Below, piece by piece: positions 9,615-17,410 of a DNA stretch of 37,268 nucleotides (positions are counted from its first letter, which is position 1; each line of letters starts with the position of its first letter). The notes beneath the pieces are model-generated. The model saw only the letters and a program-made list of their open reading frames with translations. It was not told the DNA's origin and made no database searches. The translations under genes and the position numbers were made by a program. The DNA lies in the NCBI GenBank assembly GCA_947485165.1, contig CANKRG010000018.1, positions 1 to 37,268 of the forward strand, read 5' to 3'. Source of the DNA: Comamonadaceae bacterium. GTDB lineage: Bacteria > Pseudomonadota > Gammaproteobacteria > Burkholderiales > Burkholderiaceae_C.

Positions 9615-11471
9615 ATGACAACCACCGCCAAAACGGCACCAGCTACGCCCCCTAAACCAGCTGCGTCAGCACCCGCTGCCCCCCGTGCGGGTCAGCCCAG
9701 CAAATACGATGGCCTGGTTCACGCCGGCGCAGTGAGTAAGGCGGTCCTGCAAGAGTGTTTGGCCAAGCGCGGCGACAAAGACGGCACGATTGAGCAATTG
9801 CTGATGGATGAGCACCAAGTTAAGCCTGCAGAAATTGGGCAAACATTGGCTCTGTTTTTTGGTGTGCCGTACGAGCCCTATAGCAAAGCACGCTTCAACA
9901 CAGAGAAATTGCACGGCGCACTGAAACGCGACTTTTTGTCGGAGCAAGGTTGGATCCCGCTTGAAGAATCCTTCGACGGCTTGGTCGTCATGTGCATCAA
10001 CCCAGAAAACGTGCGCAGCACCTACGTGGTGCAGCACATGTTTCCAAGGGAAACCAAGTTCAGGTATGTCGTCACTTCGCAGTCTGAATTCAACCAAACC
10101 TTGGATTTGATTTTTGGTAATGCTGATGGCGATGGCAACATCGACCATTTGCTGGCCAACCTCAGCCGCCCGATGCAAGAAGAGGGCGAAGAAGATTACC
10201 TGGCCAGCTCGACGGCTGACAATGAAGTCGTCAAATTCGTCAACAAAGTGATTTTGGAAGCCTACCAAAAGAAAGCCTCCGACATCCATATCGAGCCCGG
10301 CCAAGGCAAAGCCAACGTGGGCGTGCGTCTGCGTATCGATGGCAGTTTGGTGCCCTACATCGATGCGCCACGTCATCTGCGCCAAGCCATTGTGGCGCGC
10401 ATCAAAATCATGTCCGATTTGGATATTTCAGAAACGCGCCGCCCGCAAGACGGCAAAATTCGATTTAAAAAGTTTGGCCCCTTGGATATTGAGCTGCGTG
10501 TTGCCACTTTGCCCTCTGCGGGTGGCGTAGAAGACGTGGTCATGCGTATCTTGGCTGGTGGTGAAGCGATACCGATGGAGCAGCTAGGCTTGACGCCGCA
10601 CAACATGAACCGCCTGCTCAGCGTCATCCACAAACCCTATGGCTTGTTTTACGTGTGCGGCCCTACCGGCTCGGGTAAAACCACCACCCTGCACTCCATT
10701 TTGGCAACTTTGAACACGCCGGACACCAAAATTTGGACCGCAGAAGACCCCGTTGAGATCACGCAAAAAGGTCTGCGCCAAGTGCAGGTGAATAAAAAAG
10801 CCGGTATCGACTTCGCCATGCTCATGCGCTCATTTTTACGTGCCGACCCGGACATCATCATGGTCGGCGAGTCGCGCGACCATGAAACCGTCTCCATGGG
10901 CGTTGAGGCGTCGCTGACCGGGCATTTGGTCTTCTCCACCCTGCACACCAATTCAGCGCCTGAGTCCATCACCCGCCTGTTAGACATGGGCATGGACCCG
11001 TTTAACTTTGCCGATGCACTCTTGGGCGTCTTGGCACAGCGTTTGGCCAAACGCTTGTGCGTCTGCAAAGAAGCCTACACGCCCGCAGGCCCAGAGCTGC
11101 AAGCCTTCATCAGCGAATACGCCGAAGAACTGCACCATACCCCCGCATGGCTGGCCGATGCCCCGGGTGAAGCTAAAAAACTCTACCAAAGCTGGATTGA
11201 AAACTACGGCACAGACGGCCGCATCACCATGTACCGCCCTGTCGGTTGCTCACGCTGCGTCAAAACGGGCTACAAAGGCCGGCTGGGCTTGCATGAGCTC
11301 TTGCTGGCGGACGACGAGACCAAAAAACTCATCCAAGAACGCTCCAGAGTCGCCAACATCTTCGCAAGCGCCGTGGCCGGCGGCATGCACACCCTGAAAA
11401 TGGACGGCATGATCAAGGTAATGCAAGGGCTGACCGACCTCAAGCAAGTGCGCTCTGTGTGTATCAAGTAA
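9615..11471 (+). CDS. GspE/PilB-type secretion or pilus assembly ATPase
   Basis: Hexameric ATPase that powers type IV pilus or type II secretion assembly at the cytoplasmic face. From the ATG at 9615 it has 618 residues: a Pro/Ala-rich leader, an N1E-like domain (HQVKPAEIGQTLALFFGVPY), then the ATPase with Walker A GPTGSGKTTT near residue 349, an Asp box (WTAEDPVE), DPDIIMVGESRD Walker B near 410, and TLHTNSAPES. CxC (near 480) and CSRC (near 544) form the zinc site. The frame stays open upstream to 9249 through the GAF remnant, so a longer protein is possible, but the conserved part starts after 9615. No pilC or pilD is adjacent; a pilin gene follows. Confidence 0.88.
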   Translation: MTTTAKTAPATPPKPAASAPAAPRAGQPSKYDGLVHAGAVSKAVLQECLAKRGDKDGTIEQLLMDEHQVKPAEIGQTLALFFGVPYEPYSKARFNTEKLHGALKRDFLSEQGWIPLEESFDGLVVMCINPENVRSTYVVQHMFPRETKFRYVVTSQSEFNQTLDLIFGNADGDGNIDHLLANLSRPMQEEGEEDYLASSTADNEVVKFVNKVILEAYQKKASDIHIEPGQGKANVGVRLRIDGSLVPYIDAPRHLRQAIVARIKIMSDLDISETRRPQDGKIRFKKFGPLDIELRVATLPSAGGVEDVVMRILAGGEAIPMEQLGLTPHNMNRLLSVIHKPYGLFYVCGPTGSGKTTTLHSILATLNTPDTKIWTAEDPVEITQKGLRQVQVNKKAGIDFAMLMRSFLRADPDIIMVGESRDHETVSMGVEASLTGHLVFSTLHTNSAPESITRLLDMGMDPFNFADALLGVLAQRLAKRLCVCKEAYTPAGPELQAFISEYAEELHHTPAWLADAPGEAKKLYQSWIENYGTDGRITMYRPVGCSRCVKTGYKGRLGLHELLLADDETKKLIQERSRVANIFASAVAGGMHTLKMDGMIKVMQGLTDLKQVRSVCIK

Positions 11472-11802
11472 AAGGGTGAACTTTAGATGCAAATGCCTAT
11501 CAAATTGATGTGAGTATTAAAGTTTGCAGAAGCGTGTTCAGGTAAAAAAATCAGTTTTCAAGTGTGAATAATTCGAACATTTATGTGAAAAATTGCACGC
11601 AATGTAAATATCTGTAACAATTTGACGTTAAATGCAATTTACTACTTTTAACTACATTTTTTATCAGTTAAAGTCTAGGTTCTGACCCCAGTTGGGGCGG
11701 ATTGAAGAAGCAAAGACCTTGATCCTAAAAAGTTAAATCTAAGCCGTCTTTTATTTACCTCAGTCTCGTTTTCTCAACTTATTTTTTTGATTGGAGTTTC
11801 AC
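11472..11802 (+). other. AT-rich 331-bp leader between the ATPase and pilin genes
   Basis: No supported gene. The stretch is AT-rich and presumably holds the pilin promoter; I see no convincing sigma-54 TGGC-N8-TTGC site. A small inverted repeat CCCCA-GT-TGGGG is at 11686-11697, inside the string CTGACCCCA, which recurs inverted at about 12404-12412 on the other side of the pilin gene. Confidence 0.4.
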
Positions 11803-12264
11803 ATGAACCAAGTTAAACGCAAGCTACAACAAGGTTTCACCTTGATCGAGTTGATGATCGTTGTCGCGATCATCGGTATTTTGGCGGCGATTGCTTTGCC
11901 AGCTTACCAAGATTACACAGTCCGTGCAAAAGTATCCGAGGGTTTGGTTTTGGCCAGTTCTGCGAAATTGGCAGTGACTGAAAATGGTGCGAACGGTAAA
12001 AATTACGCCAGTGGATGGATTGCACCTTCTGTTACTGCTGCGGTTGCTTCATTGGCAATTGCTGAGGCCACTGGTGTAATTACTATTACATATACTACAG
12101 CAGCTGGAAACGGTACCATTTTTATGGTTCCAAGTTCGGGTGGTACATCTTTCACAGGCGGTACGGCAACAACCTCAAATGTATATAGTGGTGGTTCAGT
12201 TACTTGGGCTTGCACAGATGGTACATTGCTCGCAAAATATCGTCCCCCAATTTGTCGCACATAA
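11803..12264 (+). CDS. pilA: Type IV major pilin (PilA/PilE-like)
   Basis: Structural subunit of type IVa pili. 153 residues. The prepilin leader [11 protein letters not shown] is followed by [20 protein letters not shown], with cleavage by PilD before the Phe and the conserved Glu at mature position 5. [14 protein letters not shown] is typical of betaproteobacterial pilins. Two Cys near the end (WACTDG and PPIC) would form the C-terminal D-region disulfide. GGAG lies 7 bases before the ATG. The C-terminal half is Thr/Gly-rich and more AT-rich than its neighbours, as expected of a variable, surface-exposed region. A strong terminator follows. Confidence 0.95.
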   Translation: MNQVKRKLQQGFTLIELMIVVAIIGILAAIALPAYQDYTVRAKVSEGLVLASSAKLAVTENGANGKNYASGWIAPSVTAAVASLAIAEATGVITITYTTAAGNGTIFMVPSSGGTSFTGGTATTSNVYSGGSVTWACTDGTLLAKYRPPICRT

Positions 12265-12287
12265 TCACCCACGATATTTAATGCAAT

Positions 12288-12314
12288 GGCGCTTCGGCGC
12301 CTTTGTTTTTTTTT
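12288..12314 (+). terminator. Rho-independent terminator after the pilin gene
   Basis: GGCGC-TTCG-GCGCC stem-loop with a stable UUCG tetraloop, followed by TTTGTTTTTTTTT. It lies 23 bases after the pilin stop. Confidence 0.93.
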
Positions 12315-12440
12315 AGGCTGAGGAAATACTAATGTTGCATCCATTTGAGTAGGGCAGTGCTGCTGCGCTATCTGCCCATCATCGCCCGGCAAGACAAGTA
12401 ATGGGGTCAGGTCTTGCTATATCACATTTCGACATTTAAA

Positions 12441-12516
12441 TGCTATAAATTACATAGCTGTTAAAGCAATGAATACGCCGGATATAGGCGAGAATTCATC
12501 TAAAATTGAGGTTTTT
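12441..12516 (+). repeat. Family 2 dispersed repeat, copy B (upstream of the toxin-antitoxin pair)
   Basis: TGCTATaaattacATAGCtg, then GCAATGAATACGCCGG and TAAAATTGAGG, in family order. It lies between the pilin terminator and the antitoxin promoter; copy C lies on the far side of the same gene pair in the same orientation. Confidence 0.85.
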
Positions 12517-12528
12517 GCAGCTGTTGGT

Positions 12529-12563
12529 TTGTGCAAAATTTCGAAAATGAGCTACAATGTAGC
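12529..12563 (+). promoter_or_regulatory. Promoter with overlapping palindromic operator for the antitoxin operon
   Basis: TTGTGC at 12529-12534 and TACAAT at 12553-12558, 18 bp apart, form a plausible sigma-70 promoter. A perfect palindrome GCTACA-A-TGTAGC (12551-12563) overlaps the -10 box, as expected for autoregulation by a RelB/DinJ-type antitoxin. Confidence 0.6.
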
Positions 12564-12583
12564 CCAAATTGGGGAATTTATAT

Positions 12584-12844
12584 ATGTCTGCAAATGCTGT
12601 TGTACGCGCTCGGATTGATGAGCACATTAGAGATGAAGCTTCCATTGTGCTGGCTGCAATGGGGCTGACGGTGTCTGACGCTTTTCGGATGATGTTGACT
12701 CGTGTTGTTAGCGAAAAGGCCTTGCCTTTTGAAGTCTTGGTACCCAATGCAAAGACGATTGCTGCTATGAAGGAAGCGCGTTTGGGCAAGACGACGCCAG
12801 TAACGCTGGATGAGTTGCAAGCGGTACTAGATGCGGACGATTAA
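12584..12844 (+). CDS. RelB/DinJ-family antitoxin
   Basis: 86-residue antitoxin. The N-terminal ribbon-helix-helix reads VVRARIDEHIRDEASIVLAA followed by MGLTVSDAFRMMLTRVVSEK, the usual DinJ layout; the acidic C-terminus would wrap the toxin. The ATG at 12584 is preferred over an upstream GTG-type start because the protein then begins MSANAVV and a GGGGAA site is upstream. It overlaps the remains of a YafQ-type toxin gene by 14 bases. The antitoxin frame is intact although the toxin is broken. Confidence 0.9.
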   Translation: MSANAVVRARIDEHIRDEASIVLAAMGLTVSDAFRMMLTRVVSEKALPFEVLVPNAKTIAAMKEARLGKTTPVTLDELQAVLDADD

Positions 12845-13119
12845 CCAAGCCAGTCAATTTAAGCGTGATTTGAAGCGTGAAGCGTGAGGCGAAAGGGATG
12901 CATCGAGCAATGCTAGCCAAAGAATTCACACACATTGTGAAATCATTGGCTTTGGATGAGCCTTTGTCTGAAAAGTACCGTGACCATGCCTTATCTGGTG
13001 ACTGGAAAGACCATCGCGATGGTCATATCAAACCCGATTTGGTGTTGATCTATTGCAAGCCAGATGAAGAGCAGCTGCAACTCGTGCGGCTGGGGTCGCA
13101 CAGTGAGTTGGGATTGTAG
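12831..13119 (+). pseudogene. YafQ-type mRNA interferase toxin, frameshifted by a 7-bp tandem duplication
   Basis: The toxin ATG at 12831 overlaps the antitoxin end, and the first 18 codons (MRTINQASQFKRDLKREA) fit a YafQ N-terminus. The sequence then contains GAAGCGT twice in tandem (12872-12885); the seven extra bases bring a TGA into frame at 12885. Removing one unit restores a full reading frame to 13119: AKGMHRAML, then RDHALSGDWKDHRDGHIKPD, LVLIYC and GSHSEL. These carry the histidines and aspartate of the YafQ active site, with Leu where E. coli YafQ has a late Phe. As written the toxin cannot be made. Confidence 0.85.
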
Positions 13120-13126
13120 GTGTAAA

Positions 13127-13204
13127 TTGCTATATTTTTAATAGCTTATTGGGTAATGAATTCGCTGGATAGTGCTATATTTGATGCCTTAATAGGGGGT
13201 AAAA
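13127..13204 (+). repeat. Family 2 dispersed repeat, copy C (downstream of the toxin remnant)
   Basis: TTGCTATatttttaATAGCt, then GGTAATGAATTCGCTGGATA and a diverged 3' half. It begins 7 bases after the toxin stop and is in the same orientation as copy B. Confidence 0.8.
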
Positions 13205-13251
13205 GGGCCTTTTCATTTGTAACTTACACCTGTCAGTTCGCACATGGCACG

Positions 13252-13279
13252 TTAAAAGGGCGCACTTTCATTGTATAAT
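13252..13279 (+). promoter_or_regulatory. Promoter of tRNA-Arg
   Basis: TTAAAA at 13252-13257 and a consensus TATAAT at 13274-13279, with a 16-bp spacer, 12 bases before the tRNA. Confidence 0.6.
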
Positions 13280-13290
13280 CGATTTGCTGT

Positions 13291-13367
13291 GCGGCTGTAG
13301 CTCAGTTGGATAGAGTACTTGGCTACGAACCAAGGGGTCGTGGGTTCAATTCCTGCCAGCCGCACCA
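13291..13367 (+). tRNA. tRNA-Arg (anticodon ACG)
   Basis: 77 bases including an encoded CCA. Acceptor arms GCGGCTG and CAGCCGC pair perfectly. The D-arm is GCTC-AGTTGGATA-GAGT. The anticodon arm is CTTGG-CTACGAA-CCAAG with anticodon ACG at 13325-13327, read as ICG. The T-arm contains GTGGGTTCAATTCCTGC. It reads CGT, CGC and CGA codons. A promoter and a terminator bracket it. Confidence 0.97.
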
Positions 13368-13376
13368 CAAAACTTG

Positions 13377-13419
13377 AACGCCTTTAGAGATTGTAAAATC
13401 TTTAAAGGCGTTTTCTTTT
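13377..13419 (+). terminator. Rho-independent terminator after tRNA-Arg
   Basis: AACGCCTTTA pairs perfectly with TAAAGGCGTT around a 16-base loop, followed by TTCTTTT. Confidence 0.92.
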
Positions 13420-13469
13420 GGGCGCTTGCTTTTGAGTACTAACTTTTTCGGGGTGGTCTTGCCAGCAAT

Positions 13470-13721
13470 TCAAGCCTTCATGCGAATCTCGTCGGCATGC
13501 ACGGGGTAGGGCGCGGTGGTGGATGTGTCTGAATTTTGTCCGGCTAAGGTGCTGGCAAAGCCGTGGTTGATGTCGCGGTGGTGCGCCTCGTCGGCTTGAA
13601 CCACCAGCACCACATCGCGCAGCGTGGCTCCTTGCGGCGTGTGGTGCTTGGGTTACTCGTCGATGGATTGGGATTCATCCATACGCGCGCCATCGTCGGG
13701 CTGAAAGTCGTGTTGCGTCAT
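13470..13721 (-). pseudogene. Remnant of an alternative oxidase gene
   Basis: From the ATG at 13721 (with AAGGAAGG upstream) 22 codons are open, then TAA at 13653-13655. In the same frame the sequence goes on with [20 protein letters not shown] and GFASTLAG to a TGA at 13470. The EAHHRDINH string matches the C-terminal iron-ligand helix of the di-iron alternative oxidase (cyanide-insensitive ubiquinol oxidase). The rest of the four-helix bundle is absent, so an internal deletion of several hundred bases fused the two ends. Confidence 0.7.
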
Positions 13722-13817
13722 GTGTGCCTTCCTTGTGGATGTCAAACAGATGTCAAAAACTCGTGCTTCGCCCAATATATCAGGTTAATGCGCAAGTTTT
13801 CAACGCACGGTTTTGTC

Positions 13818-14095
13818 CTATAGCGCTTGACGACTTACTTCTTTGGCAAAGACTTGCCAAAATTCCGCATTCTGCGTGGTCGCAAAGTTGATGCGCATCA
13901 AGGTGCTGGGGCGGCGGTCGGCTAAAACAAAGCGCCGGGGGCAAGCAGGTAGCCGTGGGTGAGTGCCAACTTCACCGATCTGCCCCGTGCTGCATCAAGC
14001 TGGGTGCGGATGCGCTCGGCGTGGCGAGCAATTTGGTGTCCAGCATTTGCAGGCGCGCAAATTCAATCGCCCAGCCGGGTTCTCTTGAGTTCGTG
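13818..14095 (-). pseudogene. Remnant of a MocR/GntR-type PLP-dependent regulator
   Basis: On the minus strand the last codons before the TAG at 13818 read ADRRPSTLMRINFATTQNAE and FWQVFAKEV, the typical C-terminus of MocR regulators with a class-I aminotransferase domain. Upstream, in a shifted frame, ERIRTQLDAARGRSVKLAL and HGYLLAPGALF are seen, with the stretch that should separate them missing. The N-terminal DNA-binding part is gone. Such regulators often sit divergent to LysE-type exporters, and the LysE gene at 14368 fits that arrangement. Confidence 0.7.
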
Positions 14096-14148
14096 TATTG
14101 ATAAATATGACAGTACACTTAAATAAACTGACCTGCTGTACTGCATGG

Positions 14149-14299
14149 CTAGGGAACACCTGCATCAGTCCGTTCGCATTGAGCTTGTCGAAATGCTTTC
14201 GTTATAAATCAATAACTTAGAGAAGGCTTCGACAGAGCCTGTCCTGAGCCCGTCGAAGGGCTCAGCCCGAACGGGAGGGGTTATGCAGAGCTTCCCTAG
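14149..14299. mobile_element. MITE-like element with 17-bp terminal inverted repeats
   Basis: The left end CTAGGGAACACCTGCAT and right end ATGCAGAGCTTCCCTAG are inverted copies matching at 14 of 17 positions. The outer CTAG may be a 4-bp target duplication. The 151-bp element has no coding capacity. Inside are GAGCTTGTCGAA and, inverted, CTTCGACAGAGCCTG plus GAGCCCGTCGAAGGGCTCAG, a motif type widespread as dispersed repeats in Proteobacteria. The ends resemble insertion-sequence termini; the parental element is not identified. Confidence 0.6.
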
Positions 14300-14367
14300 T
14301 GTATTGTTTTATCGCTTAAAGTGTCAATAACTATTGTTAACATGAAAACATATGTGAACACGTCCGA

Positions 14368-14967
14368 ATGAACACTTCAGAATTCATCGCCTTATTGGCC
14401 TTAACTACCGCCGCCAGCTTCACGCCTGGGCCGAACACCACGCTGTCCACCGCGCTGGCGGCCAACTACGGCTTGAAGCGCGCGATGACTTTTGTCTGCG
14501 CCGTGCCCATCGGCTGGGGGCTGCTTTTTACCTTGTGCGCTGGCGGCGTGGGCGCTTTGGTGGTCGCTATGCCCGCGCTGCGGCTGGGCATCAAGGTGCT
14601 GGGTGTGGGCTATTTGCTGTGGTTGGCTTACAAAATTGGCACGGCTAGCCAATTGAGCTCGGTTGATGCGTCCCGCTTGAGCATCACATTTTTTCAAGGT
14701 GTGATGCTGCAGTTTTTGAACATCAAGGCTTGGATGTTGGCGCTGGCTGTGGTGGCCGGCTGGATGGCGGGGCGCGCTGACGCTGCAAATCGTTTTGCAT
14801 TGCTCTTGCCCATCATGTTGTTTTTCGGCTTTGCGAGCAATTTGCTGTACGCCGCGATGGGCTCGCTGCTGCGCGAGTGGCTGCAGCAAGGACACCGTTT
14901 GGCGTGGTTTAACCGCTTCATGGCAACCGTGTTGGCTGCGACAGCGGCTTGGATGGCGACTTTTTAG
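14368..14967 (+). CDS. LysE/RhtB-family amino acid exporter
   Basis: Inner-membrane exporter of 199 residues with about six hydrophobic segments. The N-terminal SFTPGPNTTLSTALAANYG is the family signature, and GVMLQFLNIKAWMLALAVV marks the fourth segment. These proteins export amino acids or homoserine lactones by proton exchange; the substrate here is unknown. The next gene starts one base after the stop, so the two are co-transcribed. Confidence 0.9.
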   Translation: MNTSEFIALLALTTAASFTPGPNTTLSTALAANYGLKRAMTFVCAVPIGWGLLFTLCAGGVGALVVAMPALRLGIKVLGVGYLLWLAYKIGTASQLSSVDASRLSITFFQGVMLQFLNIKAWMLALAVVAGWMAGRADAANRFALLLPIMLFFGFASNLLYAAMGSLLREWLQQGHRLAWFNRFMATVLAATAAWMATF

Positions 14968-14968
14968 T

Positions 14969-15973
14969 ATGAATTCGGCACACATATCAACCCAAAACGT
15001 CAAAACTGGCCTGTGGCTAGGGCTTTTAGGCGTCACGATTTTTGCCGCCACACTGCCGTTGACCAAGCTGGCCGTCGGCACGGCTGCAGACCCCCAGTTG
15101 ACGCCTTGGTTCATCACCTTTGGCCGCGCAGCAGTGGCTGGTTTGCTATCAATTTTATATCTGCTTAGGCAATATAGTCGCCGGCTAGAGCCAGATAATG
15201 ACCATAAATCAGACCCTAAAAACGCTAAAACCATGGTTTGGAAGCTGCCAAACGCAGCCGAGTGGGGTTTGCTGGCGTTCACCGCCTGTGGCGTGGTGGT
15301 CGGCTTTCCCTTGTTCATGTCTTTGGCCTTGCAAGATGTACCCAGCACGCATGGTGCCGTCGTTACCGGCTTGCTGCCACTGACCACAGCGGTGATTGCC
15401 GCATTGTGGTTTCGCCAAAAGCCCAGCGCCGGGTTTTGGCTGTGCGCGGTGTTGGGCTCGCTGCTGGTTTTGGCGTTTATGGTGCTGCGTTCAGCAGATG
15501 CGACGGGGCATGTCAGCCTGCACGCCGCCGATGTGTTTTTGCTCCTCGCCATGCTCAGCGCCTCGTTTGGCTACATCGGCGGCGCGCGCTTAACGCCATC
15601 CTTGGGCGCAGAGCGGGTGATTTGCTGGGTCTTGGTGCTGTCATTGCCAATTACCGTTCCCATGACGTGGCTGAACCTGCCGCCAAACCTAGCTGCCATC
15701 CATACCAGCAGCTGGTGGGCATTTGCCTATGTCGCTATTTTCTCCATGTGGCTGGGCTTTTTCGCCTGGTATCGGGGCTTAGCTTTGGGCGGGGCCGTCC
15801 GCGTCAGCCAAGTCCAGCTCGTCCAACCGTTCTTGAGCCTGCTGTTCGCCATCCCGTTGTTGGGAGAGAAAATCGATGCCATGACGCTGGGTTTTGGACT
15901 GGCGGTGATTGCGACTGTGTTTGTGGGGAAGAGGATGCCAGTGGGTACGTCAGCTTTGAGGAGCTCGAAATGA
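14969..15973 (+). CDS. EamA/DMT-superfamily transporter with an embedded repeat
   Basis: 334-residue inner-membrane drug/metabolite transporter with about ten hydrophobic segments in two EamA halves. I take the ATG at 14969, one base after the LysE stop; the frame is open further upstream only because it shadows that gene. The first half has LPLTKLAVGTAADPQLTPWF and the second WWAFAYVAIFSMWLGFFAWY followed by GLALGGAVRVSQVQLVQPF. Residues about 59-85, a charged stretch between two membrane segments (RQYSRRLEP, DNDHKSDPKN), come from repeat copy D. Confidence 0.9.
   Translation: MNSAHISTQNVKTGLWLGLLGVTIFAATLPLTKLAVGTAADPQLTPWFITFGRAAVAGLLSILYLLRQYSRRLEPDNDHKSDPKNAKTMVWKLPNAAEWGLLAFTACGVVVGFPLFMSLALQDVPSTHGAVVTGLLPLTTAVIAALWFRQKPSAGFWLCAVLGSLLVLAFMVLRSADATGHVSLHAADVFLLLAMLSASFGYIGGARLTPSLGAERVICWVLVLSLPITVPMTWLNLPPNLAAIHTSSWWAFAYVAIFSMWLGFFAWYRGLALGGAVRVSQVQLVQPFLSLLFAIPLLGEKIDAMTLGFGLAVIATVFVGKRMPVGTSALRSSK
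15143..15222 (+). repeat. Family 2 dispersed repeat, copy D (inside the EamA gene)
   Basis: TTGCTATcaattttATATCT, then GCTTAGGCAATATAGTCGCC and GGCTAGAGCC, in family order. It is translated in a different frame from copies E-G, giving LLSILYLLRQYSRRLEP, which extends a cytoplasmic or periplasmic loop. Confidence 0.85.
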
Positions 15974-16102
15974 CAACCGACCAACTACTGCCCTCACCGT
16001 CTTCGCCGCCGTTTCCTTTGGCACTATCGTTGTATGTCCTACCGTCCAACCCTTGTTTAAGCTGTGATCTAAAATTCAAATACTATAAAACTGGAAAATA
16101 AC

Positions 16103-17314
16103 ATGAGCATGCAGTGGAAACAGGCCAGACGCGCCGAAAAAATGAACCCGTCAGTGATTCGCGAAATCCTGAAAGTGACGGACAAACCCGGCATCATCAG
16201 CTTTGCGGGTGGCCTGCCGTCGCCACAAACTTTCCCTATTCCAGAGTTCGCCGCAGCATGCGCCAAAGTGTTGGGTGAAGACGGCAAAGCCGCGCTGCAA
16301 TATGCGGCCAGTGAAGGCTTTGGGCCGCTGCGCGAACAAGTTGCTGCTAGCTTGCCGTGGAAGGTTGATGCCAACCAAGTGTTGATCACCACCGGTTCGC
16401 AGCAATGCTTAGATTTGGTCGCCAAGATTTTGATTGACGAAGGCAGCCGCATCTTGGTCGAAACGCCCACTTATTTGGGCGCACTGCAAGCTTTCACGCC
16501 GATGGAGCCCGAAGTGGTCTCTGTGAAAAGCGACGACGAAGGCATTGATGTTGCAGACCTCAAAGCCAAATTTTCTAAGGACGGCAAAGACGCGCGCTTC
16601 TTGTACGTGTTGCCCAACTTTCAAAACCCAACCGGTCGCACCATGAGTGAAGCTCGTCGCGCGGCTTTGAGCGCAGCGGCGCAAGAGATAGGTCTGCCCA
16701 TCATTGAAGACAACCCCTATGGCGAATTGTGGTTTGACCAGCCGCCACCACTGCCGCTCACGGCGCGTAACCCCGATGGTTGCGTCTACCACGGCTCGTT
16801 CAGCAAGGTGCTGGCGCCAGGTCTGCGGTTAGGCTTTTTAGTCGCGCCCAAAGCGCTTTATCCCAAATTGCTACAAGCCAAGCAAGCCGCCGATTTGCAC
16901 ACGCCAAGCTTTAACCAGCGCGTGGCCTCTGAAGTGTTGCAGGGTGACTTTTTGTCACGTCATGTTCCGATGATTCGCGCTTTGTACAAATCGCAGCGCG
17001 ATGCGATGCTGGTCGCTCTAGCCCGAGAAATGCCAGTGACTCCCGGCAATCCAGACAAAAGCGTGACGTGGAATTCACCCGACGGCGGCATGTTCCTCTG
17101 GGCGCGTCTGCCTGCAGACATGAGCGCGGTTGAGCTGCTGCCCAAAGCCGTCGATAAAAACGTCGCTTTCGTGCCCGGCTCGCCCTTCTACGCCGATAAT
17201 GCCGACCCGCGCACCCTGCGTTTGAGCTTTGTGACGGCTTCGGTGGCGCAAATCAATATTGGTATCAAGGCTTTGGCGGATACGATCAAAGAAGCCATGG
17301 TCAAAGAAGCCTGA
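16103..17314 (+). CDS. PLP-dependent class-I/II aminotransferase (2-aminoadipate transaminase-like)
   Basis: 403 residues. ISFAGGLPSPQTFP and LQYAASEGFGPLREQVAASL near the start, TGSQQCLDLVAKILIDEG for cofactor binding, LPNFQNPTGRTMSEARR and the lysine motif GSFSKVLAPGLRLGF (Schiff base with PLP) place it in the LysN/MocR-like aminotransferase group without a DNA-binding domain. Family members transaminate aromatic or aliphatic amino acids or 2-aminoadipate; the substrate is not determined. The ATG at 16103 fits the conserved WKQARRAEKMNPSVIREIL start. Confidence 0.92.
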   Translation: MSMQWKQARRAEKMNPSVIREILKVTDKPGIISFAGGLPSPQTFPIPEFAAACAKVLGEDGKAALQYAASEGFGPLREQVAASLPWKVDANQVLITTGSQQCLDLVAKILIDEGSRILVETPTYLGALQAFTPMEPEVVSVKSDDEGIDVADLKAKFSKDGKDARFLYVLPNFQNPTGRTMSEARRAALSAAAQEIGLPIIEDNPYGELWFDQPPPLPLTARNPDGCVYHGSFSKVLAPGLRLGFLVAPKALYPKLLQAKQAADLHTPSFNQRVASEVLQGDFLSRHVPMIRALYKSQRDAMLVALAREMPVTPGNPDKSVTWNSPDGGMFLWARLPADMSAVELLPKAVDKNVAFVPGSPFYADNADPRTLRLSFVTASVAQINIGIKALADTIKEAMVKEA

Positions 17315-17410
17315 AGTCTGCATGACACTCACTTTATGACGCTTATTGCCCGATCAAACCGCGAAGCACGTGCTTTTGCACCATCGCAGCCCCCTGCTGA
17401 GCCAACCGTT

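Noticed and set aside
11686-12412. CTGACCCCA strings flanking the pilin gene in opposite orientation, possible REP pair
   Set aside because: Only about nine bases are shared and no transposase is present; could be chance, although such strings occur in REP-type repeats.
13291-13367. tRNA-Arg as an integration site for a genomic island
   Set aside because: I found no repeat of the tRNA 3' end in the following sequence and no integrase gene.
14401-15552. 383-codon minus-strand frame across the LysE and EamA genes
   Set aside because: Composition is typical of a shadow frame and both plus-strand genes have clear family motifs.
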